In this document: piece by piece, positions 50,320 through 58,781 of the stretch | Numbering within the stretch: position 1 is the stretch's first letter | How the letters are laid out: each line of letters begins with the position of its first letter | Assembly: GCA_026991575.1 (NCBI GenBank) | Contig: JALXBF010000058.1 | Location: forward strand, 1-64,000 | From: Planctomycetota bacterium | GTDB lineage: Bacteria; Planctomycetota; Planctomycetia; JALXBF01 | DNA length: 64,000 bases | Direction of reading: 5' to 3' | Translations under genes and position numbers: made by a program | The notes under the pieces: model-generated | Databases searched by the model: none | Told to the model about the DNA's origin: nothing | The model's input: only the letters and a program-made list of their open reading frames with translations

Positions 50320-53300
50320 TTACGAACAGCCCATCGAGTTTCCGCAATTCAAGCACCGGAAGCAACTGCCACTGCGCACCGTGATGGCACCGCAATTATC
50401 GCACGGCGGCGCGTCGCTCTGAAGCTGGGCCAACCAGGCAGATGGTGTGTAGGCCGGCGTTTGGCTCGGTTGCCCCTTCGGCTCCTGAGTTGACCCGCGC
50501 GCGGTGGCGGCGGCGTCTCGCTGATGCATTTGCTCTTCGGTCCGGTCCGGGGTCGGCGTGCTGGCAAGCTCGGCGCGGTGCGGCACCGTCTTCTCCCGGT
50601 AACCGGGCACGAAGCTAATGCCAAGCCAGCGGAAGATGTAATCCACGATGCTTTTCGCGTACGGGATGTCCGGATTTTCGGTGAAGCCGGACGGCTCGAA
50701 CCGGACATGCTCGAATTTCCGCACCAGCGCCTCCAGCGGCACACCGTACTGGAGTGCGATGCTGGTCAGGACGCCGATCGTGTCCATCAGCCCGCCGATT
50801 GTGCTCCCTTCCTTTGCCATGTTGATGAACAGTTCGCCGGGGCGGCCGTCGTCGTAGAACCCGACGGTGATGTAACCTTCGTAGCCGGCGATCGAGAACT
50901 TGTGTGTGATGGACCGGCGCGTGTCGGGCAGCCGCTCGCGACGGGGCCCCTGCGGAATCAGCTCACGCTGCACTACCTTGGGCCTGACCGGTTGCTGCCT
51001 GCGTGCCCGCTCGATAACGACCTCCTCGGGCCGCTTACCGGCAACACGAGTCTCGACGTCGCGTTCGGCCTGTTGGCGGTCCTCTTCGTTGCTCACGCTG
51101 GTCGACACCGGTTGACTGCCCTTGGAACCGTCCCGGTAAATGGCCAGTGCCTTCAAGCCGAGCCGCCAGCCTTCGATGTAGGCGTTCATGATGTCCTCGA
51201 CGGTCGACTTGTTCGGCATGTTCACCGTCTTGGAGATCGCTCCTGAGATGAACGGCTGCACTGCGGCCATCATCTTCAGGTGAGCTGAATAGTGTATGCA
51301 TCGGCCGCCTCCCGGGGGTGGGAACGCACAGTCGAACACGGGTAGATGCTCTTCTTTCAGTCCCGGCGCCCCCTCGATCTTGTCGTGTTGCTCCAGGTAC
51401 GCGACGATCTCCTCGATGCTGGCCTTGTCGTAGCCGAGCCGTTCCAGTGCCATCGGCACGGTGCGGTTCGGAATGCGGAGCATGCCACCGCCGGCCAACA
51501 GCTTGTACTTGATCAGCGCGATGTCCGGCTCGATGCCCGTCGTATCGCAGTCCATCATGAAACTGATCGTGCCTGTAGGCGCAACAACGGTGGCCTGAGC
51601 GTTGCGATAGCCGTGCCGCCGCCCCAGCTCCAGACAGCGGTCCCAGACGCTGCGTGCCGCTTCGCGCAGGTAGTCCGGGCAACTGGAGTGGATCCGCTCG
51701 ACGGCATCGCGATGCATCTGCATCACCTTCAGCATCGGCTCGCGGTTCTTCGCAAACTCCTCGAACGGCCCCATGTGGCCAGCAACCTCGGCCGAAGTCA
51801 GGTACGCCTGACCGGTCATGATCGCGCTGATGGCACCCGCCAGCGCACGTCCCTCGTCGGAGTCGTACGGCAAACCGAGCGACATCAGCAGCGAGCCGAG
51901 GTTGCTGAAGCCAAGCCCGAGCTGCCGGAACTTGTGCGCGTTGACCGCGATCTTCTCGGTCGGGTAGCTCGCGTTGTCGACGATGATCTCCTGAGCCAGG
52001 ATGAAGATCCGCACCGCGTTGCGGAAACTTTCCACATCAAACGTGCCATCGTCGCGGCGGAACTTCATCAAGTTGAGGCTGGCCAGGTTACAGGCGCTAT
52101 CGTCCACGTGCATGTACTCGGAGCAGGGGTTAGAGCTGTTGATCGGGCCGCTGTTCGGGCAGGTATGCCACCGCTGAATCGTGTCCTCGTACTGGACCCC
52201 GGGATCGCCGCACACCCACGTGCCCCAGGCGATCTTGCGCATCAGCTCGCGGGCGTCGTACGTGTCCATCACCTCGCCGGTAGTCACCGCCCTGGTCTGC
52301 CACTTGCGGCCATGGATCACCGCCTCCATGAACTCGTCGGTGACGCGCACCGACAGGTTCGCGTTCTGGAAGAAGACCGAACTGTACGCTTCGCCGTTGA
52401 AGTCCGCACTGTAGCCACACTTGATCAGGCAGTGCGCCTTTTTCTCCTCCTTCGCCTTGCACTCGATGAACTCCACGATATCCGGGTGCCAGATCCTCAG
52501 TGTCTGCATCTTGGCCGCCCGCCGCGTCTTGCCGCCGGACTTGACCACTGAGGCGATCGCATCATAGACGCGCATGAACGAGACGGGGCCGCTGGGACGG
52601 CCACCGCCGGAGAGTTTCTCCTTGCTGGAGCGCAGCGGGGTCAGGTCCGTACCGGTGCCGGAACCATACTTGAACAGCATTGCTTCGCTCCGGGCCAGCT
52701 CCATGATCGATTCCATGTTGTCCTCGACCGACTGGATGAAGCAGGCCGAGCACTGAGGGTACTCATACGGGGTCTCCACCCGCACAGCCATACGCGTCTG
52801 CGCATCCCAGCGATAGTTCGTTCCCTTGCCCTTGACGCCATACTGGTGATACAGCCCGACGTTGAACCAAACGGGTGAATTGAACGACCCGTACTGGTGC
52901 AGGCAGAGCCAGGTGAGCTCGTGGTAGAAGCGTTCGGCGTCTTCGCGGGTGGCAAAGTAGCCGTCCTTGATTCCCCAGTCGGTGATCGTTCGGGTGACGC
53001 GGTGGATGAGCTGCTTGACGCTATGTTCCCGTTCGTCCGTGCCCGGCTCGCCGTAGAAGTACTTGTTGGCCACGACGTTCGTTGCCAGACGGCTCCAGAA
53101 CTTGGGCACTTCGCAGTTCTTCTGCTCGAAGATGACGTTACCCTGCTCGTCACGGATCACCGCGGTACGAGTCTCCCATTCGACCTCATCAAACGGATGC
53201 ACCCCCTCGGTGGAAAAGTACCGTGGGATCTCAAGCCCCCCCTTGCGGTCCCGCCGAGCGTCCAGGGCCGTTCGAATGCGTTCTAGGCGGTCGACTTCGT

Positions 53301-53349
53301 GGGTCGTTACCGCACCGTTGTTCCGCCGCGTCTCGTGCCGTTCACTCAT
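50320..53349 (-). CDS. nrdJ: adenosylcobalamin-dependent ribonucleoside-diphosphate reductase
   Basis: Class II ribonucleotide reductase converting ribonucleotides to deoxyribonucleotides with coenzyme B12, independent of oxygen. The 1009-residue protein has the N-terminal activity part, the barrel core with CSACFIQSVEDNMESIM, NPCSEYMHVDDSACNLASLNL and the VAPTGTISFMMDCDTTGIEPD region, the shared class II extension (TVGFYDDGRPGELFINMAKEG), and a C-terminal Cys-rich zinc ribbon (CDNCGAITVRSGSCFRCLNCGNSMGC). ATG at 53347-53349 follows GGGGGC. A promoter and two NrdR-like boxes lie upstream. No B12-riboswitch signature was seen in the leader. Confidence 0.96.
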   Translation of the reverse strand: MSERHETRRNNGAVTTHEVDRLERIRTALDARRDRKGGLEIPRYFSTEGVHPFDEVEWETRTAVIRDEQGNVIFEQKNCEVPKFWSRLATNVVANKYFYGEPGTDEREHSVKQLIHRVTRTITDWGIKDGYFATREDAERFYHELTWLCLHQYGSFNSPVWFNVGLYHQYGVKGKGTNYRWDAQTRMAVRVETPYEYPQCSACFIQSVEDNMESIMELARSEAMLFKYGSGTGTDLTPLRSSKEKLSGGGRPSGPVSFMRVYDAIASVVKSGGKTRRAAKMQTLRIWHPDIVEFIECKAKEEKKAHCLIKCGYSADFNGEAYSSVFFQNANLSVRVTDEFMEAVIHGRKWQTRAVTTGEVMDTYDARELMRKIAWGTWVCGDPGVQYEDTIQRWHTCPNSGPINSSNPCSEYMHVDDSACNLASLNLMKFRRDDGTFDVESFRNAVRIFILAQEIIVDNASYPTEKIAVNAHKFRQLGLGFSNLGSLLMSLGLPYDSDEGRALAGAISAIMTGQAYLTSAEVAGHMGPFEEFAKNREPMLKVMQMHRDAVERIHSSCPDYLREAARSVWDRCLELGRRHGYRNAQATVVAPTGTISFMMDCDTTGIEPDIALIKYKLLAGGGMLRIPNRTVPMALERLGYDKASIEEIVAYLEQHDKIEGAPGLKEEHLPVFDCAFPPPGGGRCIHYSAHLKMMAAVQPFISGAISKTVNMPNKSTVEDIMNAYIEGWRLGLKALAIYRDGSKGSQPVSTSVSNEEDRQQAERDVETRVAGKRPEEVVIERARRQQPVRPKVVQRELIPQGPRRERLPDTRRSITHKFSIAGYEGYITVGFYDDGRPGELFINMAKEGSTIGGLMDTIGVLTSIALQYGVPLEALVRKFEHVRFEPSGFTENPDIPYAKSIVDYIFRWLGISFVPGYREKTVPHRAELASTPTPDRTEEQMHQRDAAATARGSTQEPKGQPSQTPAYTPSAWLAQLQSDAPPCDNCGAITVRSGSCFRCLNCGNSMGCS

Positions 53350-53467
53350 GACTTGCCCCCAAAACGCTAACGTCCTTGGTTCGTACCAGCGGCCCTTCAC
53401 CCAATCGTAGGCCACCGAAGCGGGCCCCCGGCCGTGCCTGCTGGCGGGTACGCCGGCGGCACCGCAG

Positions 53468-53515
53468 GCCCCAGATATTGGGCTATGGCCGCCCCACATC
53501 CCCAATATCTTGGGG
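53468..53515. promoter_or_regulatory. pair of NrdR-like boxes upstream of nrdJ
   Basis: GCCCCAGATATTGGGC (53468-53483) and CCCCAATATCTTGGGG (53500-53515) are near-palindromic 16-mers whose centres are 32 bp apart, about three helical turns. This is the arrangement and core (AATAT/ATATT between flanking C and G runs) of NrdR boxes in front of ribonucleotide reductase genes. The outer bases differ from the common ACACWATATATWGTGT, so the call is by architecture and position. Confidence 0.72.
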
Positions 53516-53534
53516 ATCTGCGTCCGGCTGTCAA
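53504..53534 (-). promoter_or_regulatory. candidate nrdJ promoter overlapping an NrdR-like box
   Basis: On the minus strand, TTGACA (53529-53534) is followed after 19 bases by GATATT (53504-53509), which lies inside the upstream box. The spacing is longer than ideal. The overlap fits repression at the box. Confidence 0.45.
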
Positions 53535-53632
53535 GTCCCCACCGGCAGAATCGCTCAACCCCCGCCGAAACCCAACCTTGCGGCCGGAGACCACCGGCAT
53601 CGGCGAATACGGCCGTTTTCCCGGTGCGGCCC

Positions 53633-53662
53633 TTGACATCCGGCCCCGCGGCGGGTCAGAAT
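53633..53662 (+). promoter_or_regulatory. promoter of the histone gene
   Basis: TTGACA (53633-53638) and CAGAAT (53657-53662) are 18 bases apart. The -35 is perfect, and the -10 matches at 4 of 6 positions. It gives a leader of roughly 125 bases that ends with a strong AAGGAGGT SD. Confidence 0.55.
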
Positions 53663-53793
53663 CGGTCAGACAGCCGGATTTGGCGGTTTCCGGGCGGATT
53701 CGCGACTGCTGCATCCACTGAGGAGTTTTGCTCAGGTTCGATGGCACGGCCCGGTGGTTTCGTTTGCGAGCTAGCTCGAAAGGAGGTGTCGCT

Positions 53794-53991
53794 ATGGCAA
53801 AGAAGAAAGCAGCAAACCGCGAACCGCTTGTCGTAGGCTCCAAGGTGAAGGCGTTCATCGGCTCGAACAACATGCGGATGGACGGGCAACTGCTAGAGGC
53901 CCTGAACGCAAAGGTGTACGAGCTGCTTGAAGCTGCCATCAAACGGTGTCAGGCGAACGGACGCTCCACGGTTCGTCCGCACGATCTGTAA
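53794..53991 (+). CDS. bacterial histone-fold protein, 65 aa
   Basis: A 65-residue basic protein (MAKKKAANREP start) whose remainder matches a single histone fold: a short helix (SKVKAFI), a loop, a long central helix (about 31-54, LLEALNAKVYELLEAAIKRCQAN) and a last helix preceded by the loop GRSTVRPHDL, where the R-T pair and Asp are the usual histone features. This is the small bacterial histone type known from Bdellovibrio, Leptospira and Planctomycetota. It likely binds DNA in the nucleoid, though whether it wraps or coats DNA is unknown. The start is set by AAGGAGGT spaced 7 bases before ATG 53794. The gene is monocistronic with its own promoter and terminator. Confidence 0.9.
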   Translation: MAKKKAANREPLVVGSKVKAFIGSNNMRMDGQLLEALNAKVYELLEAAIKRCQANGRSTVRPHDL

Positions 53992-54043
53992 GGTCCACAC
54001 ATGAGTTGATTCGACACCGCCCGGAACCGCCCTCCCGGCAATG

Positions 54044-54084
54044 GCCCGGCACCGCGACCGCTGCCGGGCTCTGTTCTTTTTTTT
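54044..54084 (+). terminator. intrinsic terminator of the histone gene
   Basis: A stem GCCCGGCA (54044-54051) pairs with TGCCGGGC (54062-54069), with a 10-base loop, followed by TCTGTTC and a run of eight T's to 54084. It is a strong plus-strand Rho-independent terminator 53 bp after the histone stop. Confidence 0.85.
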
Positions 54085-54121
54085 CCCGGCGACGGTAGCC
54101 ACCTCGCTCAGGCCGCGCATG

Positions 54122-54148
54122 AAAACAGCCCGGCGCTGCCACCGGGCT
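54122..54148 (-). terminator. probable intrinsic terminator of rplU
   Basis: On the minus strand the stem AGCCCGG/CCGGGCT (54142-54148 and 54127-54133) is followed by a short run of T's (GTTTTC), because an AAAA lies at 54122-54125 on the plus strand. It lies about 27 bp after the rplU stop and shares its GCCCGG/CCGGGC core with the histone terminator. Confidence 0.6.
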
Positions 54149-54175
54149 CTCTCTGTTGCCGCTAACTGGAACCGG

Positions 54176-54520
54176 CTAGCTGTTGGACTCCTGGGAAACG
54201 GCTCCGCCCAGCTCGATCGCCTCGATCACCACACGCGTCGCGCGCTGGCGGTGCCCTTTACGTCGTCGGTAGTTTTTCCTTCGCTTGAACTTCTCCACGT
54301 AGATCTTCGGCCCCTTGACATGCTCCAGCACCCGGCCGACGACGCGTGCCTCGCTAACCACGGGCTGGCCCACCAGGACCTGCTCGGCGCTGCGGCACAG
54401 GAGCACGCGGTCAAAGACCAGCTCATCGCCCGGGTTGAGCCGTTCGCGGTAGTCGACGTCCAGCACCATCCCACGCTCGACCCGGTACTGGTGGCTACCG
54501 TCTTCGATCACCGCATACAT
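54176..54520 (-). CDS. rplU: 50S ribosomal protein L21
   Basis: A 114-residue large-subunit protein that binds 23S rRNA. The L21 family signature is complete: MYAVIEDGSHQYRVERGMVLDVDY, FDRVLLC, VGQPVV..ARVVGRVLEHVKGPKIYVEKFKRRKNYRRRKGHRQRATRVVIEAI, with the conserved FKRRKNYRRRKGHRQ block. It has a C-terminal tail of about 12 residues. The usual rpmA neighbour is missing: the region behind rplU is a terminator, and then the histone gene on the opposite strand. Start ATG at 54518-54520. Confidence 0.98.
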   Translation of the reverse strand: MYAVIEDGSHQYRVERGMVLDVDYRERLNPGDELVFDRVLLCRSAEQVLVGQPVVSEARVVGRVLEHVKGPKIYVEKFKRRKNYRRRKGHRQRATRVVIEAIELGGAVSQESNS

Positions 54521-54877
54521 CGGTCGCAGTCTCCGAATGGCAAGCCGTTCGTTCAGGCAACAGGCTCGGAATTATGGGCGGTCGGAGCGTGATGTTCAAG
54601 GCCGGCCGGCGCGGCGGCATGGCTTGCCCGATGCGGGCCGGGTTGCTACGCTTAAGTGGAGACAGCGAAGAACCTCTGCCTTGTGCGTGATAGACGGTAT
54701 TTTGACGAACCGACACCTGTCCCGCAGGGAGCCTACATGGCCCGGGGAGGCGTATAGCCGCGGTCGTGGCGGCCGTGGATCACGCGAGCCGGGTCTGCGG
54801 CGCCCACTTGGCTTGCGGGTTCTCAAAACGCCGTCTACACGGCAAATGGCGGAGGTTTTTCCTTTTTTGGGCAGCCC
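54521..54877. other. 357-bp divergent intergenic region
   Basis: No gene is supported between rplU (minus) and rarA (plus). A TTGACG at 54702-54707 lacks a matching -10. A GGAGGTTTTTCC just upstream of 54878 may be a poorly spaced SD for rarA. Confidence 0.45.
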
Positions 54878-56215
54878 ATGAAGTCGCTGTTCGAGCCGCT
54901 CGAAGAAGACCGGCTGCGGCGCAACCGGCCGTTGGCCACGCGCATGCGGCCGCGCAGTCTCGAGGAGTTCGTCGGGCAGCGCCACCTGCTCGGGCCCGGC
55001 AAGCTCTTGCGCCGCATGCTCGACGCCGACCGCCTCAGCTCGCTGATCCTGTACGGCCCCCCCGGCAGCGGCAAGACCTCACTGGCCGAGCTCATCGCAC
55101 ATTGCACGAAGGCCCACTTCGTCCAGCTGAACGCCACGACCGCCACCGTGAAGGAGGTGCGTGAGCTGATCGCTCAAGCCCACGATCGCGCCCGGGCCGA
55201 AGGCCGCCGCACCGTGCTGTTCCTCGATGAGATCCACCGCTTCAACCGGGCGCAACAGGACGTGCTCCTACCCAGTCTCGAAGAAGGCTTCCTCATTCTC
55301 GTGGGCGCGACCACCGAGAACCCGTTCTTTGCCTGCACCGGACCACTACTGAGCCGCAGCCAGGTTTTCCGGCTCGAGCCGCTCTCCGAGGACGACCTCG
55401 TCACCCTGCTGGAACGCGCGCTCAGCGATACCGAGCGCGGTCTGGGCCAGTATGCGGTGCAGGCCGATCCGCAGGCCCTGCGCTTCCTGGCTCAAACAGC
55501 CGGCGGTGACGCGCGCCGAGCACTAAACGCCCTGGAACTGGCTGTTCTCTCCGCACGCACTACCCCCGTGCAGCTAACCGTCGAGCTGGCCCGTGACTGC
55601 ATCCAGCGCCGCTATGTCCCGCACGACCGAGCCGGCGACCAGCACTATGACGTCGTCTCCGCATTCATCAAGAGCATGCGGGGCAGCGATCCGGATGCAA
55701 CGGTCTACTGGCTGGCGCGCATGCTGGAGGGGGGTGAGGATCCGCGATTCATCGCGCGCCGGATTGTCATCTGCGCGGCCGAGGACGTCGGTAACGCCGA
55801 CCCGATGGCACTCGTCGTGGCCACCGCAGCGCTGCAGGCCAGCGAGTTCGTGGGCCTGCCCGAATGCAAGCTCATCCTCAGCCAGGCCGCCCTCTACATC
55901 GCCACCGCACCAAAAAGCAACGCCGCGGCCAAAGCCATCTGGCAAGCTGAAGCGGACATCCGCAATGGCCTTGTCCTAGAAGTCCCCCCTCACCTGCGCG
56001 ACGCACACTACCCGGGAGCCGCCCAACTTGGCCACGGCCGCGGCTACAAGTACCCGCACGACTACCCGGGCGGCTGGGTCGACCAGGCCTACCTGCCCCA
56101 GCCCCGCCGCTACTACGAGCCTACAGACCGGGGCCACGAGCGCACGATCCGCCAGCAGCTGGCACGCCGACGCCACGCGGCCACCGACCCGAGCGACTCG
56201 CCGCCGCCGCGCTGA
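54878..56215 (+). CDS. rarA: RarA/MgsA replication-associated AAA+ ATPase
   Basis: A 445-residue cytosolic AAA+ protein that acts at stalled replication forks (bacterial RarA/MgsA, eukaryotic WRNIP1). Motifs: a conserved start (LATRMRPRSLEEFVGQRHLLGPGKLLRRM), Walker A YGPPGSGKTSLAE, Walker B LFLDEIHRFNRAQQD, sensor 1 VGATTENPFF, and a C-terminal tetramerisation region ending AQLGHGRGYKYPHDYPGGWVDQAYLP. A Pro/Arg-rich tail follows. The start ATG 54878 precedes MKSLFEPL; a clear SD is not seen. It is a monocistronic gene by spacing. Confidence 0.97.
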   Translation: MKSLFEPLEEDRLRRNRPLATRMRPRSLEEFVGQRHLLGPGKLLRRMLDADRLSSLILYGPPGSGKTSLAELIAHCTKAHFVQLNATTATVKEVRELIAQAHDRARAEGRRTVLFLDEIHRFNRAQQDVLLPSLEEGFLILVGATTENPFFACTGPLLSRSQVFRLEPLSEDDLVTLLERALSDTERGLGQYAVQADPQALRFLAQTAGGDARRALNALELAVLSARTTPVQLTVELARDCIQRRYVPHDRAGDQHYDVVSAFIKSMRGSDPDATVYWLARMLEGGEDPRFIARRIVICAAEDVGNADPMALVVATAALQASEFVGLPECKLILSQAALYIATAPKSNAAAKAIWQAEADIRNGLVLEVPPHLRDAHYPGAAQLGHGRGYKYPHDYPGGWVDQAYLPQPRRYYEPTDRGHERTIRQQLARRRHAATDPSDSPPPR

Positions 56216-56374
56216 ACTGTCCCAATCGCCGCCGCATCATGCCCCCGCGTCAGGTGCAAGGCGTCACGTACACCCGATAGCGGCCAGTGCGCAGCCGGCA
56301 CAACGACACGTCAACCACGCCATAGACGGCACCGTAGCCCCTTGTCACCGCGGCATGCAGCCAGGCCCAGCGCG

Positions 56375-57094
56375 TCAGTGCAAGCGGGCCAGCGGCCCCA
56401 CGGGAAAGAACGGATAGCCCGGCACGCGACGCTGATACTCACGGTAGCTAGCTCCCAAGTAGTGCGCCAGCCGTTCGTCCTTCAAATAGCTGCCGATGAA
56501 GACATAGATCGTCCAGACGACGTTCAACAGCAGCCGGTCGGCCGTCAGCAGCACGGGTGTCCACAGGATGCACAGGAAGCTCAGGTAGATTGGGTGTCGC
56601 AGACAGCGATACACGACGTGGTCCGGCACGGTGCGTGGCGGGAGTCGCCGGCCGCGAAGCCACGCCCAAAACGGGGTCCAGCCGGTCTGGTAGCCAGCCC
56701 CGGAGATCCAGATGCTGTACAGGAGCGCGGCCCAACTGAACCCATACGGCACGTACGCCCACCACACCGCGTGCACGTCCCAAAAAACCGGCCCGAACGA
56801 TCGCCAGTAGAGCAGCGTCACCAGCAGTGAGATGCAGGTTGCGGCGCAGAAGAAGCAGCCATAAAGCGGCCCGGGCACATACTGCGTCAGCCGCTGCCGA
56901 ACCCTGGGCAGTAAAAGCACACTGTGCAAGACGCCGAATTGCACAGCCAGAAGGATGTCCTGCGCACAGGCGCCAGGGCTGCAGCTGCCGGGCGGGTGCA
57001 ATAGACCCGACAACCACACAACCAGAGTAGCCGCTGTCACCGCGAAGGCAACCTGGGTAAAGAAGCCAAGAGCCGTCCATGCCGCAACGCTCAT
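56375..57094 (-). CDS. membrane methyltransferase of the MddA/NnrU/ICMT superfamily
   Basis: A 239-residue integral membrane protein with about five or six helices. The C-terminal part matches the ICMT/PEMT-type SAM-binding membrane fold, with RHPIYLSF near residue 172 and the region LKDERLAHYLGASYREYQRRVPGYPFFP at the end. This arrangement is closest to methanethiol S-methyltransferase (MddA) and NnrU, and methyltransferases of this fold also occur in type III PKS clusters of Bacillus. It lies 17 bp downstream of another methyltransferase gene (57112) on the same strand, so they form an operon with the YceI gene. The start is ATG at 57092-57094 behind AGGAGC. Substrate unknown. Confidence 0.82.
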   Translation of the reverse strand: MSVAAWTALGFFTQVAFAVTAATLVVWLSGLLHPPGSCSPGACAQDILLAVQFGVLHSVLLLPRVRQRLTQYVPGPLYGCFFCAATCISLLVTLLYWRSFGPVFWDVHAVWWAYVPYGFSWAALLYSIWISGAGYQTGWTPFWAWLRGRRLPPRTVPDHVVYRCLRHPIYLSFLCILWTPVLLTADRLLLNVVWTIYVFIGSYLKDERLAHYLGASYREYQRRVPGYPFFPVGPLARLH

Positions 57095-57111
57095 CGCCTA
57101 CCGCTCCTCTC

Positions 57112-57957
57112 CTACGAGCCACTCGCTTCGGCCAGGAACAGGCCATACTCCATCGCACCACGACGGTACGCCTCAAGGATGACCGGGAAACCGTCCAGGA
57201 AGGCAACGAACTCCTTGCCGGCCAACCGAGCAAGCCAGCGTGCAGGCCAACCGGACGTGCGCTGAAGACACAGCTCCCATGTGCGTGCCACCTGGTGCCC
57301 CAGCAGCTCAACACGGCGCACCTTCAAGCCTGCCGCGGTCATCCAATCGCGGTACTCCTCTGCCGTCGCAAGCGACGGGCACAGGAACGCGTCACAGACT
57401 CGCTCAACCAGACGCCGCCTTTCCGGATCCCGTTCGGCCGTGGTTGTGGCCAGCCACGCGCAGATGGCCAGATGGCCCCCGGGGGCTAGCCACCGCGCAA
57501 CGCGTCGGAAGAACGCCTGTTTGCCAAAGAGGTGCTCGGTGCACTCGATCGACAGGACCAGGTCGAAGCTGGCATCGTCAAACCAGACCTCCTCCGCATT
57601 CTCGGTTCGGAAACGGGCCCTGTGGGACAACCCACGCCAGCGTGCCGCCAGTCCTGCCCAGCTGCATTGCACGGGGCTAAGCGTGATGCCGGTTACGTGA
57701 CAGCCGAAGTGCCGGGCCAGATACAGGGCCGTGCCTCCCAGCCCGCAGCCGACGTCCAGCACGCGTGCCTCTGCTCCCAGCGGCACGCCGCGCAAGAGCC
57801 GGGCAATCAACGCCCGCTGTGCGTCATGGGGCAAGCGATCCCGATCCCACACGCCGTGGTGAATGTGCTCCCCCCAGAGCAACCGATAAAACAACGATCC
57901 CAGGTCGTAGTGCCACCGAATCGCCGCACACCGGACCGTAGCCGTGGCAGAAATCAT
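57112..57957 (-). CDS. class I SAM methyltransferase (tocopherol/sterol-type)
   Basis: A 281-residue SAM-dependent methyltransferase. The N-terminal part contains WHYDLGSLFYRLLWGEHIHHGVWDRD, a signature seen in tocopherol, sterol and coclaurine-type methyltransferases acting on cyclic lipids. Motif I is VLDVGCGLGGTALYLAR, followed by VTGITLS..Q, LSIECTEHLFGK and an ending FLDGFPVILEAYRRGAMEYG. It is in an apparent operon with the MddA-like gene (17 bp downstream) and the YceI gene (34 bp upstream). ATG at 57955-57957 is chosen because of AAGGAGGA upstream. A quinone or phenolic ring as substrate is inferred from the cluster. Confidence 0.9.
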   Translation of the reverse strand: MISATATVRCAAIRWHYDLGSLFYRLLWGEHIHHGVWDRDRLPHDAQRALIARLLRGVPLGAEARVLDVGCGLGGTALYLARHFGCHVTGITLSPVQCSWAGLAARWRGLSHRARFRTENAEEVWFDDASFDLVLSIECTEHLFGKQAFFRRVARWLAPGGHLAICAWLATTTAERDPERRRLVERVCDAFLCPSLATAEEYRDWMTAAGLKVRRVELLGHQVARTWELCLQRTSGWPARWLARLAGKEFVAFLDGFPVILEAYRRGAMEYGLFLAEASGS

Positions 57958-57991
57958 CGGCGCATTCCTCCTTGCTCTGCTCCGCCCCCCC

Positions 57992-58696
57992 TCATCGGCC
58001 TCGTTCCTTTCGCGCAGCACGCACCGCGGGCTTCCTCAGGACAATCACCCCGTAAATGTCCAGATGATCGGCAACGCCAATCGCACCGAACAGCCTCGTA
58101 TAGGGCCGGATCCCGTAATGGCTCTGCAACAGCCGAAAACCACCACGGAGCACCAGCCGGTCGGGCTGATTCGTGGGATACACCCCGGCTTCGAACGATA
58201 GCGGCCGGGTGGTACCGTGCAGCGTAAGCTGGCCGCCGATGCGGTAGACCACGCGGGCATCCCTGAGCCAGCTGGTCCGCGGCTTGGTCGGCTCCAACGA
58301 CCGGATCTGGTAGCGGGCGGTCGGGTAATGTGCCACGTCGAGGATGTCTGGACCGAGCATGATCTGGGTCACCTCACGCTGCTCCGCAACACTGCGGTCC
58401 GGCCGTAGCCCGACCGCGCGCCGCGCATCGGGACCGTCCGCATAAAAGCGACGCATGTCAAATACCAGCTCCCCTCCCTGGACTCCCGGTCCAAATTCGA
58501 TCTTGCCCTCCTTCAGCACGCCGCGGACCCCGTGCTCATGACCAAGTCCCGTGGCATACACGTGCACGAAAACGCGGCTGGCGCGCGTGTCCACGTACCA
58601 TGTGCCCTCCGGCAGCCCAGTGACCTGAGTCGGGGCGGGGACCGCAACCGCAGCCACCACAGTCCAAACGAACAACGTGCAGCTCAGCGGAAACAT
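57992..58696 (-). CDS. YceI-family periplasmic lipid-binding protein
   Basis: A 234-residue exported lipocalin-like protein that in the known cases binds isoprenoid or polyprenyl lipids. The signal peptide MFPLSCTLFVWTVVAAVAVPAPTQ is followed by beta-strands with GTWYVDTRASRVFVHVYATGLGHEHGVRG, HYPTARYQIRSLEP, GGQLTLHGTTRPLSFEAGV and a HYGIRPYTRLFGAIGVADHLDIYG end, as is typical. ATG at 58694-58696 has CCAGGAGGTG upstream; the much longer frame to 59158 is on the other side of the promoter and is rejected. It is the first gene of the minus operon at the divergent promoter of the PKS cluster, so a lipid carrier for that product is plausible. Confidence 0.92.
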   Translation of the reverse strand: MFPLSCTLFVWTVVAAVAVPAPTQVTGLPEGTWYVDTRASRVFVHVYATGLGHEHGVRGVLKEGKIEFGPGVQGGELVFDMRRFYADGPDARRAVGLRPDRSVAEQREVTQIMLGPDILDVAHYPTARYQIRSLEPTKPRTSWLRDARVVYRIGGQLTLHGTTRPLSFEAGVYPTNQPDRLVLRGGFRLLQSHYGIRPYTRLFGAIGVADHLDIYGVIVLRKPAVRAARKERGR

Positions 58697-58781
58697 CTCG
58701 CGCACCTCCTGGTTCAATGACCACTGCGTTGGAGCTCCTGCAACGTGCTCCTCACTGGCACGCGCCAACGACAGGCTAACA

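Larger units (their letters stand above)
53350..53793. other. 444-bp divergent region between nrdJ and the histone gene
   Basis: No gene is seen. It contains a pair of 16-bp NrdR-like palindromes (53468-53483 and 53500-53515), a minus-strand promoter partly overlapping the upstream box, a plus-strand promoter at 53633-53662, and a 12-bp palindrome CGAGCTAGCTCG at 53767-53778 just before the histone SD. Confidence 0.6.

Noticed and set aside
53350-53467. Possible cobalamin riboswitch in the nrdJ leader
   Set aside because: No B12-box (AGCC-GG-GACC-like) or matching helices were found.
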